Shown here: positions 41,964 through 53,368 of the stretch, piece by piece | Layout: every line of letters begins with the position of its first letter | Numbering within the stretch: the first letter of the stretch is position 1 | From: Isoetes taiwanensis | Taxonomy: Eukaryota > Streptophyta > Lycopodiopsida > Isoetales > Isoetaceae | Assembly (NCBI GenBank): GCA_021234155.1 | Contig: JAJEKV010000005.1 | Coordinates: 23,387,584-23,451,583 of the forward strand | Direction: 5' to 3' | Length of the DNA: 64,000 bases | Position numbers and translations under genes: made by a program | Notes under the pieces: generated by a model | Database searches by the model: none | What the model was told of the DNA's origin: nothing | Seen by the model: the letters and a program-made list of their open reading frames with translations, nothing else

Positions 41964-43091
41964 ATGTCGCAGATAAGAACGAACCTTGAGCAAATAAAGG
42001 CTTTCTTGGCAGCACAAGCAGGAGTTGGCCCAAACGACAACGTCCAGTTGCCAGAGGCACCACCTCGAAAGGCCGGAAAGGACAAGAGGAAGAGCAAGAG
42101 AAGGAGGTCCCCTAGCACGGAATCCTCCGACTCAAGCTCGGATTCGGACTCCGATTCCGAGGAAGAGGTGGAACAGGTCCAAGACCGTAGAGATGGCAGA
42201 CACAGAGACACAAAGACCTCAGACTATCAAAAGAAGGTAGACTCGGCACTGGGTAATGTGTGGAAGGCCAGAAAACTCGAGCAATTCTTAGGAGACAGCA
42301 GATCAGGCATGGAAGCAGAAGCTTGGCTAGATGAGATGAGTGAGTATGGTAACGCTTATAGCATGAAGGACAAGGACAAAGGCAGGGTGGCAACAACCAA
42401 CCTTAAGGGAGCAGCACGCATTTGGTGGAAGGGCTATGCCAAGGCCCATGGCTTGAACAGGGACAGTTGTAGGTTCAAGAAGTTTGCTAAGGCTTTCAAG
42501 CGCCATTATGTACCACGAGAACATAAGTGTCACATGATGCAGCAGTTTCACCGATTGCAGCAGGGCAACAGGTCTGTGCAAAAGTACACAGAGGAGTTCA
42601 TGAAGCTTAGATTGTATGTGCCCAAGTTGAGCGAAAGGCAAGCAGTGGAAGGATACATCGAAGGGTTGAATGATGAGATAAGGAAGTTGATAAGAGCAAT
42701 CAACCCCAAGACAATATCAGAAGCAGAATCCAAGGCGGTGAGCTTGCAAGGAACGGGGCCTCAGTACAGTGGGCAGAAACAGCAGCATTATCAGGATAAG
42801 GCAAGGCAACAGGAAGCTATAGCCCTAGAGCAGCTAGCCCGGGTCCAGCAAAGGCCCCATATAGTGGCAACTATGGGAAGAAGCCGGAGAAGAAGCAGGT
42901 GTCCTTCAAGGACAAGCAGGAGGGATCAAACTACTCCAAAGGCAGTGCGGTCCTTTTTGCAAGCAATGCCCAAGGAGAAGAGGCAGGAGTGCATAGAGAA
43001 GCAGCTTTGCTTCAGGTGCTTCCAGCCAGGCCACAGAACAGCGAACTGCCCCTTCGTCATGAGTGCAGCATTAGCGGAGTTGGGTGGATGA
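41964..43091 (+). CDS. gag: D2 Gag polyprotein, intact (375 aa)
   Basis: Gag forms the virus-like particle that packages the element's RNA. The frame is open from ATG to TGA. Residues 1-70 are charged with a Ser/Asp/Glu run ([15 protein letters not shown]). The capsid domain (retrotransposon gag) lies at about 90-220 with [17 protein letters not shown] and [14 protein letters not shown] nucleocapsid knuckle of spacing CX2CX4HX4C uses C349, C352, H357 and C362. The stop overlaps the pol reading frame, which is shifted by +1. Whether translation shifts there or a single base was lost cannot be told from one copy. CAG and CTG are abundant in this region, unlike family B. Confidence 0.9.
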   Translation: MSQIRTNLEQIKAFLAAQAGVGPNDNVQLPEAPPRKAGKDKRKSKRRRSPSTESSDSSSDSDSDSEEEVEQVQDRRDGRHRDTKTSDYQKKVDSALGNVWKARKLEQFLGDSRSGMEAEAWLDEMSEYGNAYSMKDKDKGRVATTNLKGAARIWWKGYAKAHGLNRDSCRFKKFAKAFKRHYVPREHKCHMMQQFHRLQQGNRSVQKYTEEFMKLRLYVPKLSERQAVEGYIEGLNDEIRKLIRAINPKTISEAESKAVSLQGTGPQYSGQKQQHYQDKARQQEAIALEQLARVQQRPHIVATMGRSRRRSRCPSRTSRRDQTTPKAVRSFLQAMPKEKRQECIEKQLCFRCFQPGHRTANCPFVMSAALAELGG

Positions 43092-44091
43092 CGGCGAGGC
43101 AGCACGCACCAATATTCAGGGTGAGTGTCACATTTTTGCTGCCATAGATACAGAACAAGCAGAAAATCAGTATAAGGTAATCTCCACAGTAGGGAAGGCC
43201 AAGGCCAAGTCTTTCATAGTCCTGATAGACTCGGGAAGTAGCCACAACTTTGCGTCCCCAAGAATGGTTGAGATGTTGAAGTTGAAACCGTTGAAGTCTA
43301 AGCCGAGACCCGTAGTGTTAGCAAGTGGAGCAGTAAGACACACGGCAGGCAAAAGGATAAATTTCGACATCGACTTGCCAGGAATTAACATCCAGATGGG
43401 GGCAGAAGTAATGGGTATCGAGAAGTATGACTTGATCATAGGAATGGAGTATCTTGGACCAGCAGGGGCCATCATTGATTGTGGAAAGCGGAAGGTGACC
43501 CTCACAGCGCCCAACGGCAAGATCATCGAGATCACAAGTAAAGAAGTTGTGTCCATCATGCAGTGTATGTCTAGTAAGCGGCTGCTCAAGTGCATAAAGA
43601 ACGAGCAGATAGCATATATCTTCAAGCTTGAGATCGAAGAGCCCGAGTCAGAAGAAAGCAAGGAAGACAAGGTGCTCAGCAAGTTGCCCAAGCAGATAGC
43701 TAAGTTGATCACAGAGTTCCACGATCTCTTCCTAGATGAGATTGAGCAGCTCCGTCCTTACAGGGGAGTCGAGTGTGAGATAGCACTCGAACCAGGAACG
43801 AAGCCGACGAGCAAGGCTCCATACAGAATGATGACGCAGGAGCTGACGGAGCTAAAGAAGCAATTGCAGGAGTTGCTCGACCTAGGCTTCATTAGACCTA
43901 GCGTCTCACCATTTGGGGCACCCATTCTTTTTGTGAAGAAGAAGGATGGCAACTTGAGTATGTGCATAGATTACAGACAGTTGAACAAGCATACCATCAA
44001 GAATAAGTATGCGCTCCCCAGATCGGATGACTTGATGGATCAGCTCCAAGGGGCAAAAGTCTTCTCCAAAATTGACCTAAGGTCGGGCTAA
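43084..44091 (+). pseudogene. pol: D2 pol part 1: protease and RT fingers/palm
   Basis: This 335-codon frame (first codon shown is GTG; it overlaps the end of gag) has the retropepsin site [13 protein letters not shown] (D49-S50-G51) and a flap-like [17 protein letters not shown] motifs follow: [61 protein letters not shown], and FSKIDLRSG with the first catalytic aspartate. The frame ends at a TAA where about 18-20 bp appear to be missing just after the first aspartate, in a stretch that in relatives is rich in CAG. The element would be RT-defective if this is real. Confidence 0.9.
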
Positions 44092-44297
44092 GGAAGAAGA
44101 CATTCACAAAACCGCCTTCAGAACGCGGTATGGGCACTATGAGTTCAGGTAATGCCTTTCGGCTTATCGAACGCCCCAGCAACGTTCATGAGGCTCATGA
44201 ACGACATCTTCAGGGAGTTCTTGGATACCTTTGTGATAGTATTCTTTGATGATATTCTGGTGTATAGCAGATCCCTGGAGGAAGTGCCACTTCGCAG
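44092..44297 (+). pseudogene. pol: D2 pol part 2: RT active site with two frame breaks
   Basis: The first 65 bp read in a shifted frame ([19 protein letters not shown]). From 44152 the original frame returns with [20 protein letters not shown] and [14 protein letters not shown], the catalytic FFDD at about 44248-44260. Right after it a stretch is missing or scrambled near 44280-44310, where AGTGCCACTTCGCA occurs twice in 30 bp, so the frame shifts again. Confidence 0.8.
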
Positions 44298-45686
44298 TTG
44301 TCGAAGTGCCACTTCGCACCGGAGAAGGTGGAATACCTGGGGCATGTGATCTCAGCGGAGGGGATTTCGACGGATCCTGCCAAGATTGAAGCAGTCATTC
44401 AGTGGCCGGCACCGAAGAATGTCCATGAGGTCAGAAGCTTTCTTGGCCTTGCAGGGTACTACAGGAAGTTTGTGAAGAACTTCGCAAAGATAGCGGCCCT
44501 GCTAACAGATTTGACGAGGGCAAAAAAAGTGAAGGACTGGGCGGATCATTTGCACAAGAAAGCCCAAGCAGGGTTTGAATTGTTGAAGGAAGCTTTGACA
44601 ACCGCCCCCGTCCTGACCCTGCCAGACCCAGAAAAGGACAAGCTTGTGGCGACAGACGCAAGTAAGATAGCCACAGGTGCAGTGCTCATGCAGGAAGAGC
44701 GAGTAGTAGCCTATGATTCCCGGAAGATGAACGACGCCGAGACGCGCTACCCGACCCATGATCAAGAGTTGTTAGCCATTGTCAGGGCACTAAGGATTTG
44801 GAGGTATTATTTGCTGGGGAGGAAGTTTCAGTTAGATACCGATCACCAGAGCCTTCAATATATTTGCACCCAACCACTCCTCAACCTAAGGCAAAGGAGG
44901 TGGATGGAATTCCTTGAGGAGTATGATTTTGACATAGTGTATAAGCCCGGCAAGCTTAATGTGGTTGCAGATGCCCTCTCCAGGAGACCATTCGGGACGA
45001 GAACGCATTGTAATGCTATATCAACTCTTTCGAGTGAGTTTGGTAAGAAAATTGAGGAGACATTGCCGTTGGATGGTGATTTCAATGAGGTATGGGCAAG
45101 CCTCTCTAGGGAGACTGGAATAGATAAGGAACGGGAAGCCTTCAAACATTATAAGAAGGAAGGAAACCTGTTGTACCATAAAGACAAGTTGTGTGTGCCG
45201 AAATCATCAGAGGTGAGGAAGTTAATTCTCCATGACACCCACAACAACCCAATAGCTGGCCACGCAGGATTTATGAAGACATATTTCAAAGTGCGCAGCA
45301 GCTATTATTGGCCAGGAATGAAGAAACAGATAGCTCGCTACATCAAAGAGTGTCAGATGTGTCAGCAGACGAAGGTAGAGCAGCTTCAAATTCCAGGGGC
45401 ATTGGAACCTTTAGCGGTGCCGAACGCTAAGTGGGAGGTCATCAGTATGGACTTCATAACAGGGCTCCCAAGGACAGTAAGAGGGAAAGATGCTTTGATG
45501 GTTGTGGTCGACAAGTTATCGAAGATGGCACATTTCGTGCCTTGCAGGACCACCGACACAGCTATGGATACATCGAAGCTCTTCACCAAAGAAATCTTCA
45601 GGCTCCATGGCATGCCGAGAGAGCATCTCCAACAGAGACCCGAAGTTCATGAGTGCCTTTTGGCAAGATCTTTTTGCGACGATTGA
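44298..45686 (+). pseudogene. pol: D2 pol part 3: RT thumb, RNase H, integrase N-domain and core
   Basis: This is a 462-codon frame. It starts with [20 protein letters not shown] and SFLGLAGYYRKFV (RT connection). RNase H spans about residues 110-220: LVATDASK (first D), THDQELLAI (E), LDTDHQSLQYI (D) and VADALSRRP (last D). The integrase zinc domain shows H...H (HDTHNN, GHAGF) and the CQMC pair. The core begins EVISMDFITGLPR with the first catalytic aspartate and continues VVDKLSKMAHFVP. The frame shifts in the region of the second catalytic aspartate, near 45625-45650. Confidence 0.9.
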
Positions 45687-45892
45687 CGAAGCTGTCCATG
45701 AGCACGGCCTATCATCCTCAGACGGATGGGCAAACAGAGCGGACCAATAGAATTTTGGAAGATATGCTACGAAACTATGTCTGGAACAAGCAGAGTATGT
45801 GGGAAGAGTTTATTCACTTGGTGGAGTTCGCTTATAATAGCACCAAGCAAGAATCATCCCAAATGTCACCATTCATGATCAACTACGGCTAG
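45653..45892 (+). pseudogene. pol: D2 pol part 4: integrase core end
   Basis: The frame reads STAYHPQTDGQTERTNRILE with the catalytic glutamate, then MWEEFIHLVEFAYNSTKQES and SPFMINYG, the conserved end of the gypsy integrase core. A TAG ends it at 45890-45892. The matching segments in D1 (bases 1-50) and D3 (61877-62134, minus) are present. Confidence 0.85.
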
Positions 45893-46526
45893 TCAATGTC
45901 TAACTCCAGACACTTGGCACAATCCCGTGTCAAAAGTAGAGGTTTCGCAGCAAATGTTGGCCGACATGCAGCAGCTGGTGGAAGAGGTTCGAGGATATCT
46001 TCTTGCAGCAAGGAGTTGACAAAAGAGCATCGCCGACAAGCATCGGATAGTCAGAGAGTTCCAAGTTGGCGACGACGTGTGGCTCAAGATCAAAGTGAAG
46101 CAGGCGAAGATCCGCATCAGAAATTGTAAGAAGCTTGCTCCAAGGTGGACTGGACCCTTCAGAATAGTCAGGAGAGTAGGTAATCAATCCTACAAGTTGG
46201 ACCTACCAGCACACCTAAAGATTCATAAAGTCTTCCACGTGAGTTTGTTGAAGAAGCATACTCCAAATCCAGATGAAGTCTTAGACACTTCAACGTTGTT
46301 GGAAATGATAGAAGAGCAGCTGGAAATAGTTCCAGAATTGATTCTTGATAAAGCCTTCAAGAAAACAAGGAGATCAGAGTTTCTTCAATATTTGGTCAAG
46401 TGGAAACACTTGCCGGTGGAAGACGCGACATGGGTACTTAAGAGGGATCTATTAAAGCAGTACCCACAGTTTATGGAGCAATGGGACGGCAAAATCATCT
46501 CCGAAGAAGTCGGCCCAGGCATGTAG
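45893..46526 (+). pseudogene. pol: D2 pol part 5: integrase C-terminal domain and chromodomain
   Basis: After a shifted stretch (45893-46076) the 149-codon frame at 46077-46526 carries DVWLKIK-type GPY/F sequence (LAPRWTGPFRIVRRVGNQSY, HLKIHKVFHVSLLKKHTPNP). It ends in a chromodomain-like module: ELILDKAFKKTRRSEFLQYL, VKWKHLPVEDATWVLKRDLL. This is the mark of plant chromoviruses, which use it to target chromatin. The protein ends PGM then TAG. Confidence 0.9.
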
Positions 46527-47434
46527 ATTTGGGCTTAGATTAATTTCTTGTGTAGATAAGATTAATCTACGCATGCAGCCTATGCTTGGTATGGGTTGCA
46601 TGCGTTGTTACCGATGATGAGACCACTACGGTGATCTCTAGGATGTGGTGTAATATCGATGTAGGCATGACCGCGGGTCCGCTTGGATGAGTTGGAAAGG
46701 TAGATTAAACAGTCTACTTCTGTCCCACGAAGTAGACGACCTCGAGAGATAAGAGGTCATTCAGGAATGCATTGATAGGAAAAGCACCTCTAGTCAATGC
46801 CTATGGGGAGGACCCTATCCTTCACGCCCCACATACGGGAAGGACCCTATCCTCCACGCTTGGGCAACTAAAGGTGTAGGCATGAGCACCATATAGGCAT
46901 TATATGGCGCTGTCTCCACGGCCACGATGGAAGAAGCATCCTCTTCCTACGCCGGGAGATTAGTCTTGCATCCATTTAGGTTAATTATATGGGTGGTTAT
47001 CTTATAACCATAATTTTATTAATAATTAAAATGGTACTAACGTAGTGTCGACCTGCAGGCTAATAGAGCGCTCCGGAGGGCAAGGAGGTCGAGCTACGAA
47101 GACTTGCAACACAAATTTTGTTGTAATGTGTTGCAAGGAATGAAGAGTACCTCGAAGCATAATTGTATATGAAACTGTCGAATTTTGATAAACTAAATGA
47201 TTGTAATAAGTGAGACTAATAAGTACCTTGTTTTAATGATGTTACGAATTAATAAGTTACTTGATAATGTAATGACGTAATAATGTTTTAAAAATATTAC
47301 CTTAAGATAATCCTAATAATTGTGTAAGCATAATAGTAAAATATTGTATGCATCAAGTTGATTGCAGGTTAGGACGATTCCAAGGTGGGGAGACCCACGA
47401 TGCTGCGGACAGCATCATTTCAAGGTGGGGAGAA
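46527..47434 (+). other. D2 3' UTR with conserved stem-loop and two polypurine tracts
   Basis: The region is non-coding. The 11-bp inverted repeat CTTGCAACACA / TGTGTTGCAAG is at 47103-47113 and 47127-47137. Purine runs AAGGTGGGGAGA lie at 47382-47393 and, next to the LTR, at 47422-47434. The second is the expected plus-strand primer. Confidence 0.85.
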
Positions 47435-48992
47435 TGTGACGTTCCAGCACAGTATACAGTCCTAAGACGTATACTGTACTGCCTCGTCACGCGTACACGC
47501 CATCCCGATTGACGTGTACGCCGACGTGTAGCCAAGTAGGTAGCACCCTAGGGGGCAACTTGCAAGGTGTGTACATTTTATTAATGTGCACATTTACCCA
47601 TGTGCACATTTATCCATGTACACATTTTCCCATGTGGACACTTTATGCCACCTAGTTAATAAAGGCAAGTGGGCCATACCCAATTATCCCACATGCTTAA
47701 AGGGATAATGGGAAACCCTAGCCCTAACCCTTGTCTATTTAGGTAAAGGAAACCCTATCTTGCTATTTTCGTCCATAGCATTCTAGGTCTCTGTTTTGCT
47801 TGCTCCAGGAGCCAAACCCACCTCCCAAACTCTGTCTGAGCGATCTAGCTCATTAGTTTCCCTTTCTAGCTTCATCTTCTAGCAGTGCAGCAGGATGGTC
47901 GAGTTCAGGGCAGGAGAAGCGAGCCAAGGATCAGGTATTTTGTCAATTTAATAGCCTAAAATGCCTCCCAGTCATTGAATAAGTAGGTTTAGCCTATTAA
48001 ATTGCCCATAGCAGCCATCTAGATACCTAGATATCGAGCCCTAACTAAAGAACCTTTGTTCTTTAGTTCTTCTGTGATGTGTATGATGATGTATCTATGT
48101 GAACTCATTATATTGGGAAGGGGGGTAGAGACCCTAAGGCCTGGTAGTTGATGTTCCTAGCTAGCCTCTTTAGCACACTGTAAATTCGGCCTGTGTACAA
48201 GAACCACACCGGGTTGTGGGTGAAGGGGCCAGACTGGCTCATAAGGAGGTTCATGTCTGACTCACGAGAACGATCCCTCTGGTGTGTAAAGCCTCCGGGA
48301 TCCCCTCAGGACTAGGGTCTAATGGCTTGCCACTGCGTGTGGGCAAGGCATGGGCTCGACACCCGTGGAGTGATGCGTCACTCTCCATTGGGTTCAAGTT
48401 GAATAAGGGCAGTGGCCCTCTAGTCACCTTGAGTTAGCATGTAGATCTCTGGAGGGAGTGACCCTATCTGCCCCATCAGAACTGGGGAGATGCAACCCAG
48501 GAATAGCCCCTTTGGCTATGCATCCTACGGTCGAGTCCCAACACTTTTCAACCTACTCTGCAAAGTGTGCACAGGAGGGGCGGATGGAGTGGACTACCCT
48601 TAGCCATGCTCTTATGCCAGCCAAATCCATTGCCATGAATTCTGTCTGCAATGACCTCTAGAGACCCAAGCCGTCAGTCATCCCCTCGAGTCTGAGCCTT
48701 GGGTAGGACTCCCCATGTGATGTGCTGATCTTTGTCTATGCAGATATGCGATGTGCCATCCTTCGAGATGGTTATGTGATATTGATGTTGTATACTGACA
48801 TGTATGTTTATGCTTCCGCAGCTAGGTCGGCCCTGAGGGAGACAGGGCAAATGACCCCTTCATTCTTCCCACTGGAACTCACCAAGGTTGTAGTGATACG
48901 TGGAGGGCCCTGTATCAGTGTGGAGCTGGTATGGGGGATGAACTCCTGTTTGTATACGGTGAGTGCACCGTATATGAGTAGGGGACGTCACA
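47435..48992 (+). repeat. 3' LTR of D2 (1558 bp)
   Basis: It matches the 5' LTR throughout. Relative to the 5' copy it lacks about 23 bp near 48055 and shows TAG or CTA for CAG or CTG at several places (ordinary deamination). At two neighbouring sites near 48530 it reads ACGGTCGAGTCC where the 5' copy reads ACAGTCAGGTCC. Confidence 0.95.
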
Positions 48993-48997
48993 TCCGA

Positions 48998-49711
48998 GCT
49001 AGTTTTTTGTGGCGCCAGCTCGATTGAGAGCTTCATTTTTGGATTGGGCACTGTTTTCGGAGGCGCTAGGAGGCAGTGCTCAAATTTGAAGGCTATCCCT
49101 AATTTTCTTGTGACAAGCAAAAAAAATTTACGCCTTTCGCATGTCATGAAGTCTTTCAATTTTAACCTTTCAAATGCAAGACAAAAATTCCAAATGACAT
49201 AAACTATTTTTTATGTAAAGAAAAAAGAACAAGTTATAAATCAATCTTGTTAATTTGGGGTTTTCAGGTGTGGAGAAAAATGTTTTTGGAATTTGTTTTA
49301 AGTTATTTTGCTATGATTTTGGGGATTTTGGCCACCGGGAAAGAAAAACCGATTTCCAAAAATCAGGAAACTTTCTTTGGCTATGATTTATGATTTCGAT
49401 TAATTTGCTCTTCCCAATCTTCTTCTGCATATCAATATCGATATGCTCCCTTCAAATTATCGGCATGCATATGCCAAAGATCGGCGATGTATTACATAGG
49501 GATTAATGTTTAGTGGCTAACCGATCTGTAGAATGAGTTTGTGGCTTGCAGGTCGGATTTGATCTCTAGATAAAGGGTTTTATGTGGTTCGTTGATGCTT
49601 TCTGTCTAATATGCTGCTCATAATATTTCAGATCGTCATTTCATAACCAAGGAGGCTGGGTTTTGCTTCATGGAGAACCAGTGATATGTCGGACCAAAGC
49701 TTAACCCCGTT
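48998..49711. other. AT-rich flank right of D2; diverged inverted match to 54060-54150
   Basis: No gene is seen. A segment near 49065-49130 (GGCAGTGCTCAAATTTGAAGG and a GACAAGCAAAAA block) recurs in opposite orientation near 54065-54140, on the far side of the first Helitron end. It may be an old terminal inverted repeat. Confidence 0.35.
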
Positions 49712-49994
49712 ATGGCGAACATAGACTTTTCTGCTATTCTGGATCCGGAAAAAAGGTCAATCACATGTCCATCTCTATATTTTGTCGCAAAGGCAGAAGT
49801 AAACGATGGGTGTTCCGATTTTTACTTGATGTTCGAAGAATATTAAAGATGGCCTTAAGCCCCTTCTCTGTTTCTTTGAAATTATATCACTACTATCTTT
49901 GGGGAGCTGGAGCGTTTATGTAATGGTGAGGGATGGATGGAGCCACAAATATATTCCTGACTATGATCTCAGATGCTATGGTAAGCATTACCTT
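49712..49994 (+). pseudogene. Exon-like fragment, unknown
   Basis: A 44-codon frame starts MANIDFSAILDPEKRSITCP and ends FYLMFEEY. A second frame, overlapping after a one-frame shift, continues LKPLLCFFEIISLLSLGS and SHKYIPDYDLRCY up to a good donor (ATG then GTAAGC at about 49980). Together they look like one exon with a frameshift, perhaps a captured gene piece inside a Helitron. I do not recognise the protein. Confidence 0.3.
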
Positions 49995-52499
49995 GCACTA
50001 TTTTTTTGTAATGATAAATTACAAAACTGCATATGACGTCTAGGAATTTATAAGCTGCCTAGCATCGGATACCATTCTTGCCCTGCAATAGTTTGGCATA
50101 ACAAATGCAATAATTAGCATTTGTAGATATAATATATTCGATAAGGAAAATAGTCTTTATAACCCAAGCTCTTCGATAAACATTTGAGCTTCAATCCTGC
50201 TTTTTTGATTTGTTCAAACATGACCGCTTAAACATGCCCCATCGTTTGATTAATGATCCCTTTCTGCAAGATGTCTGCTGGTTACTATGCAATCGAGACT
50301 GGATTCTCACTGTTTATAGCCTTCTTGATCTAGGCAGCCATTACATCATTACATCTTTATGTAGAACTATCTGCATGATATAGAACTTTCTAAGACTAAG
50401 GCAGAATGTGTAGACTTAGATCTAAGTGAAAAAGGTCAGATTAATCTAATCTATATTTTATGCTCCTTTCCCTGGCATATTGTATGCTCCTTTACCTAGC
50501 ATATTTTACGCTTCTTTGCCTAGCATGGGAAACTATTCTTGCCCTACAAGAGTTTGACACAGCAAATGCAATACTTAGCAGACTTAGCATCATTATGTCT
50601 AAAGGTTACATTAATCTAATTTATATTTTATGTTCCTTTGATATATTGCTCTAATATTTTCATCTCTTTTGGCCGCTTATTTGCAGAATATGCTGGGATG
50701 CTGGAGAGAGTATTATTTTTACTAACTACTCTTGCATCAGGAGAGTTTTGCTAGGACGGGCACATATTCTGGATGTTAAACAGGTAGCACGAGAACAAAT
50801 CATAGTTGATCAAATGCAGGAGTTTGATGGAACTCAATAGTTACCACTCATGCCAGAACTATCACGTATATTGGATGTTAGGCAGTCCTAGCATGTTATA
50901 TGCTTCTTTGCCTAGCATGGGAAACAATTGACACAGCAAATGCAATATTTAGCATTTGCAGATATAATCTTTTCTTATACATTTGGTAAGAAGAATAGTA
51001 TTTACGACCATAGCTATTAAGGTAAATATTTGAGCTTTATTCCTACTTAGCACCTGTTGAAACATGACTAATTATCTGATTAATGACTTCTTTCTGTAGG
51101 GCACCTGCTGGTTACTATGCAAGACAGGATTCTTACTGCTTATAACCTTCCTAATCTATCCAGCTGTTACATCTTTACATCTAGATTACATCATTACATC
51201 GTTACATGCCATAATACGGATGAGAACAAGGCCAAATATGTAGACATGGATCCAAATAAAGCATCTATTAAAGGTCAGATTAATGTAATCTATGTTCTAT
51301 GCTCCTTTGCCTTGCTTTGACTCATTCTTTGAATCTTTTATACTGTTGGATGGTATCTGTGGCATTCTCAGGATAGATCTCTATGTTGCACACTCTGATA
51401 CAGCTATACAATATTTACCAAGGCCTTCACCATTGTAAGTTGCTTTTTTTGAAGCCTTCTTGCATTGCGTAGTTGGATTTGATGTTGAAAATGAAACTTT
51501 TGTAAATTTCCTCCCATATCTTGATCATTATTAAGCTTGACCAATCGCTCTGCCCCAAATTACAGCCTCTTTCCATATTGTGACTGCCATGCAGCATGCT
51601 ACATATCAGTTAATTCTATCCAAAATCAAAATGATCCGGCTATTGGCTAACTTCACTTTAGATCACCGGTTTAATTTAACTTTTGAGTGCACAACTTTTT
51701 TAAATTATTTACTTTCACTTCCTGCTATTTCAATTTTGTAGAGTTCATTTTGCAAATATTGGAGGCAAATGGGCCAACCAAAACACATTGTTTTGAAGGT
51801 TTGAAGGCATATTCTTCAGCGAACGTTTTTATTACCAAATGGTCAGTAGTAGCAGGCTTTTATTTCTTGGTTAGTTGATTCTTCTATATTCAGATCCTTC
51901 AGGAGAACATAGAGACTTTGGTGTCTATATAGACAACCATATTTCGTTTTGCAAAATACAAGGACAAGAATGTAGAGACAAATAGGAATTTTAGCTAATG
52001 TTGTACTTTTATCTGGCTTTATTCTCATAGATGCCGATATGGTATGAATCAAATGATCCTGCAAAGTAGGTCACATTTCATCTTACAACACATCTGGCAA
52101 ATGTTGTACTTTTGGTCTGGCTTCATTCTCATAGATGCAGATATGGTATGAATCAGATGGTCATGCGAAAAGCAGGTCATATTTCATCTTACAATTCATC
52201 TGGGTTTTTAGCTAATGCTATATTTCCAATTTTGCTTTTGCCTTCTGGCATTCTAGCTAATGCTATACTTCCAGTCTTGCTTTCAGCTTCTTCCTTTAGC
52301 AGGAAACAGGGACAAAGAAGACAGGGACGGATTGGCATTTTAGATTTTTCCTGCAGATATGGTATGAATCAAATGGTCTTGCAAAGCAGATTACATTTTA
52401 TCTTACAATTCATTTGGCATTTTAGCTGATGCTATTGCAAAAAAAATTACATTTCATCTTACAATTTTACAATTCACCTGGCATCAATTATGTTGCGGC
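49995..52499. repeat. AT-rich DNA made of short diverged direct duplications
   Basis: Several motifs recur: TGCTCCTTTRCCTAGCATATT-like units at 50460-50530 and again near 50905 and 51300; AGGTCAGATTAATSTAATCTA near 50434, 50600 and 51273; and CATAGATGCMGATATGGTATGA with TTTCATCTTACAATTCATCTGG at 52027-52095, 52133-52200 and 52355-52410. This is typical of the interior of non-autonomous Helitrons. No coding region is supported. Confidence 0.5.
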
Positions 52500-53308
52500 C
52501 TTGCTAAGCTTGGTCTAGAAAGCCAAAGAGTAGTACCATCACAATCCGGTTTGACACATTGCAGAGGGAACTCACGTTTCAGCATGAACTCACATCTATA
52601 GAGAAGTACTATCGCAATCAGATCTGACACATTACAGCGGGAACTCACATTTCAGCAGGAATTCACATTTATAGACATTGGCTTATATTTATGGAAATCA
52701 TTTTATCAAATGAGGATGCTCCATTGCAATCATCTTGGGAACTTGCTAAGCTTGGTTTAAGAATCCAAAAGTAAAACCATCGCATCAAGTTTGGACCTTG
52801 CTAAGTTTGATCTAGAAATACGAAAAGTAGTACCATCAACACATGTATGAGCAACACATGTAAGACCTTTGGAAACTTTTTAAGCTCGATCTAGAAATCC
52901 AAAAAGTTAGTGCCGTCATATATAAAGAGCTTTTATTTGATTTGATGCAAATGATGACATACCTTCTACGATCATATTTCCATAGAGCTTACTTATTGCT
53001 CAATTGATCACCATAACTAGGGGAAACAAATGTGTATAACTAGGGGAAATAACCTTGCAATACCAATCACCTTGCAACGATGACATTGTTTCTATTTCCA
53101 TTTTGTTCACATGATGTGCATAACCGGGGGAAAAGAATGTGAATAACTAGGGAGAAACAACCCAACAACAACAATAAAAATAACCAAATGTGTATAACTA
53201 GGGGAAAACAACCTTGCAACAATGATCACATTCTTAAATCCTACATCTTATTCATATAATTCTACCAAAATTATAGTTACGCCCGGCAACGCCGGGCACC
53301 ATAACTAG
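52500..53308 (+). mobile_element. Helitron 3' end (plus strand)
   Basis: The terminus at 53281-53308 has a 7-bp stem with 3-base loop, GCCCGGC-AAC-GCCGGGC, then seven bases and CTAG, followed by T. This is the standard Helitron end (hairpin, CTRR, insertion before T). Upstream are direct repeats: two copies of a segment of about 90 bp with AGTACYATC...GACACATT (52530-52680) and five of TGTATAACTAGGGGAAA (53015-53210). The 5' TC end was not identified, so the left limit is arbitrary. Confidence 0.7.
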
Positions 53309-53322
53309 TTCTATTATAAACC

Positions 53323-53368
53323 TACAGAAGAACATACCTATTATCAACAATAGGTATGTTCTTCTGTA
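53323..53368. repeat. Perfect 20-bp palindrome with 6-nt loop
   Basis: Arms TACAGAAGAACATACCTATT (53323-53342) and its exact complement (53349-53368) are separated by ATCAAC. It lies 15 bp beyond the Helitron end. Transcribed, it would form a short perfect hairpin. Confidence 0.85.

Larger units (their letters stand above)
40037..48997 (+). mobile_element. Complete chromovirus-type Ty3/gypsy element D2 with target duplications
   Basis: Both LTRs (40042-41629 and 47435-48992) start TGTGACGTTCC and end GACGTCACA. The 5-bp duplication TCCGA occurs at 40037-40041 and 48993-48997. Between them are a tRNA-iMet primer site, gag, protease, RT, RNase H, integrase, chromodomain, 3' UTR and polypurine tract, in the gypsy order. 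The LTRs differ by about 25 substitutions, mostly transitions at CG and CHG sites, and a 23-bp deletion in the 3' copy, so the insertion is fairly recent. Pol carries several frame breaks. Confidence 0.95.

Noticed and set aside
49768-49790. TCTCTATATTTT as the 5' end of the Helitron ending at 53308
   Set aside because: It resembles plant Helitron 5' ends and is preceded by A, but it lies inside an apparent open frame and such short AT-rich matches are common; no second evidence was found.
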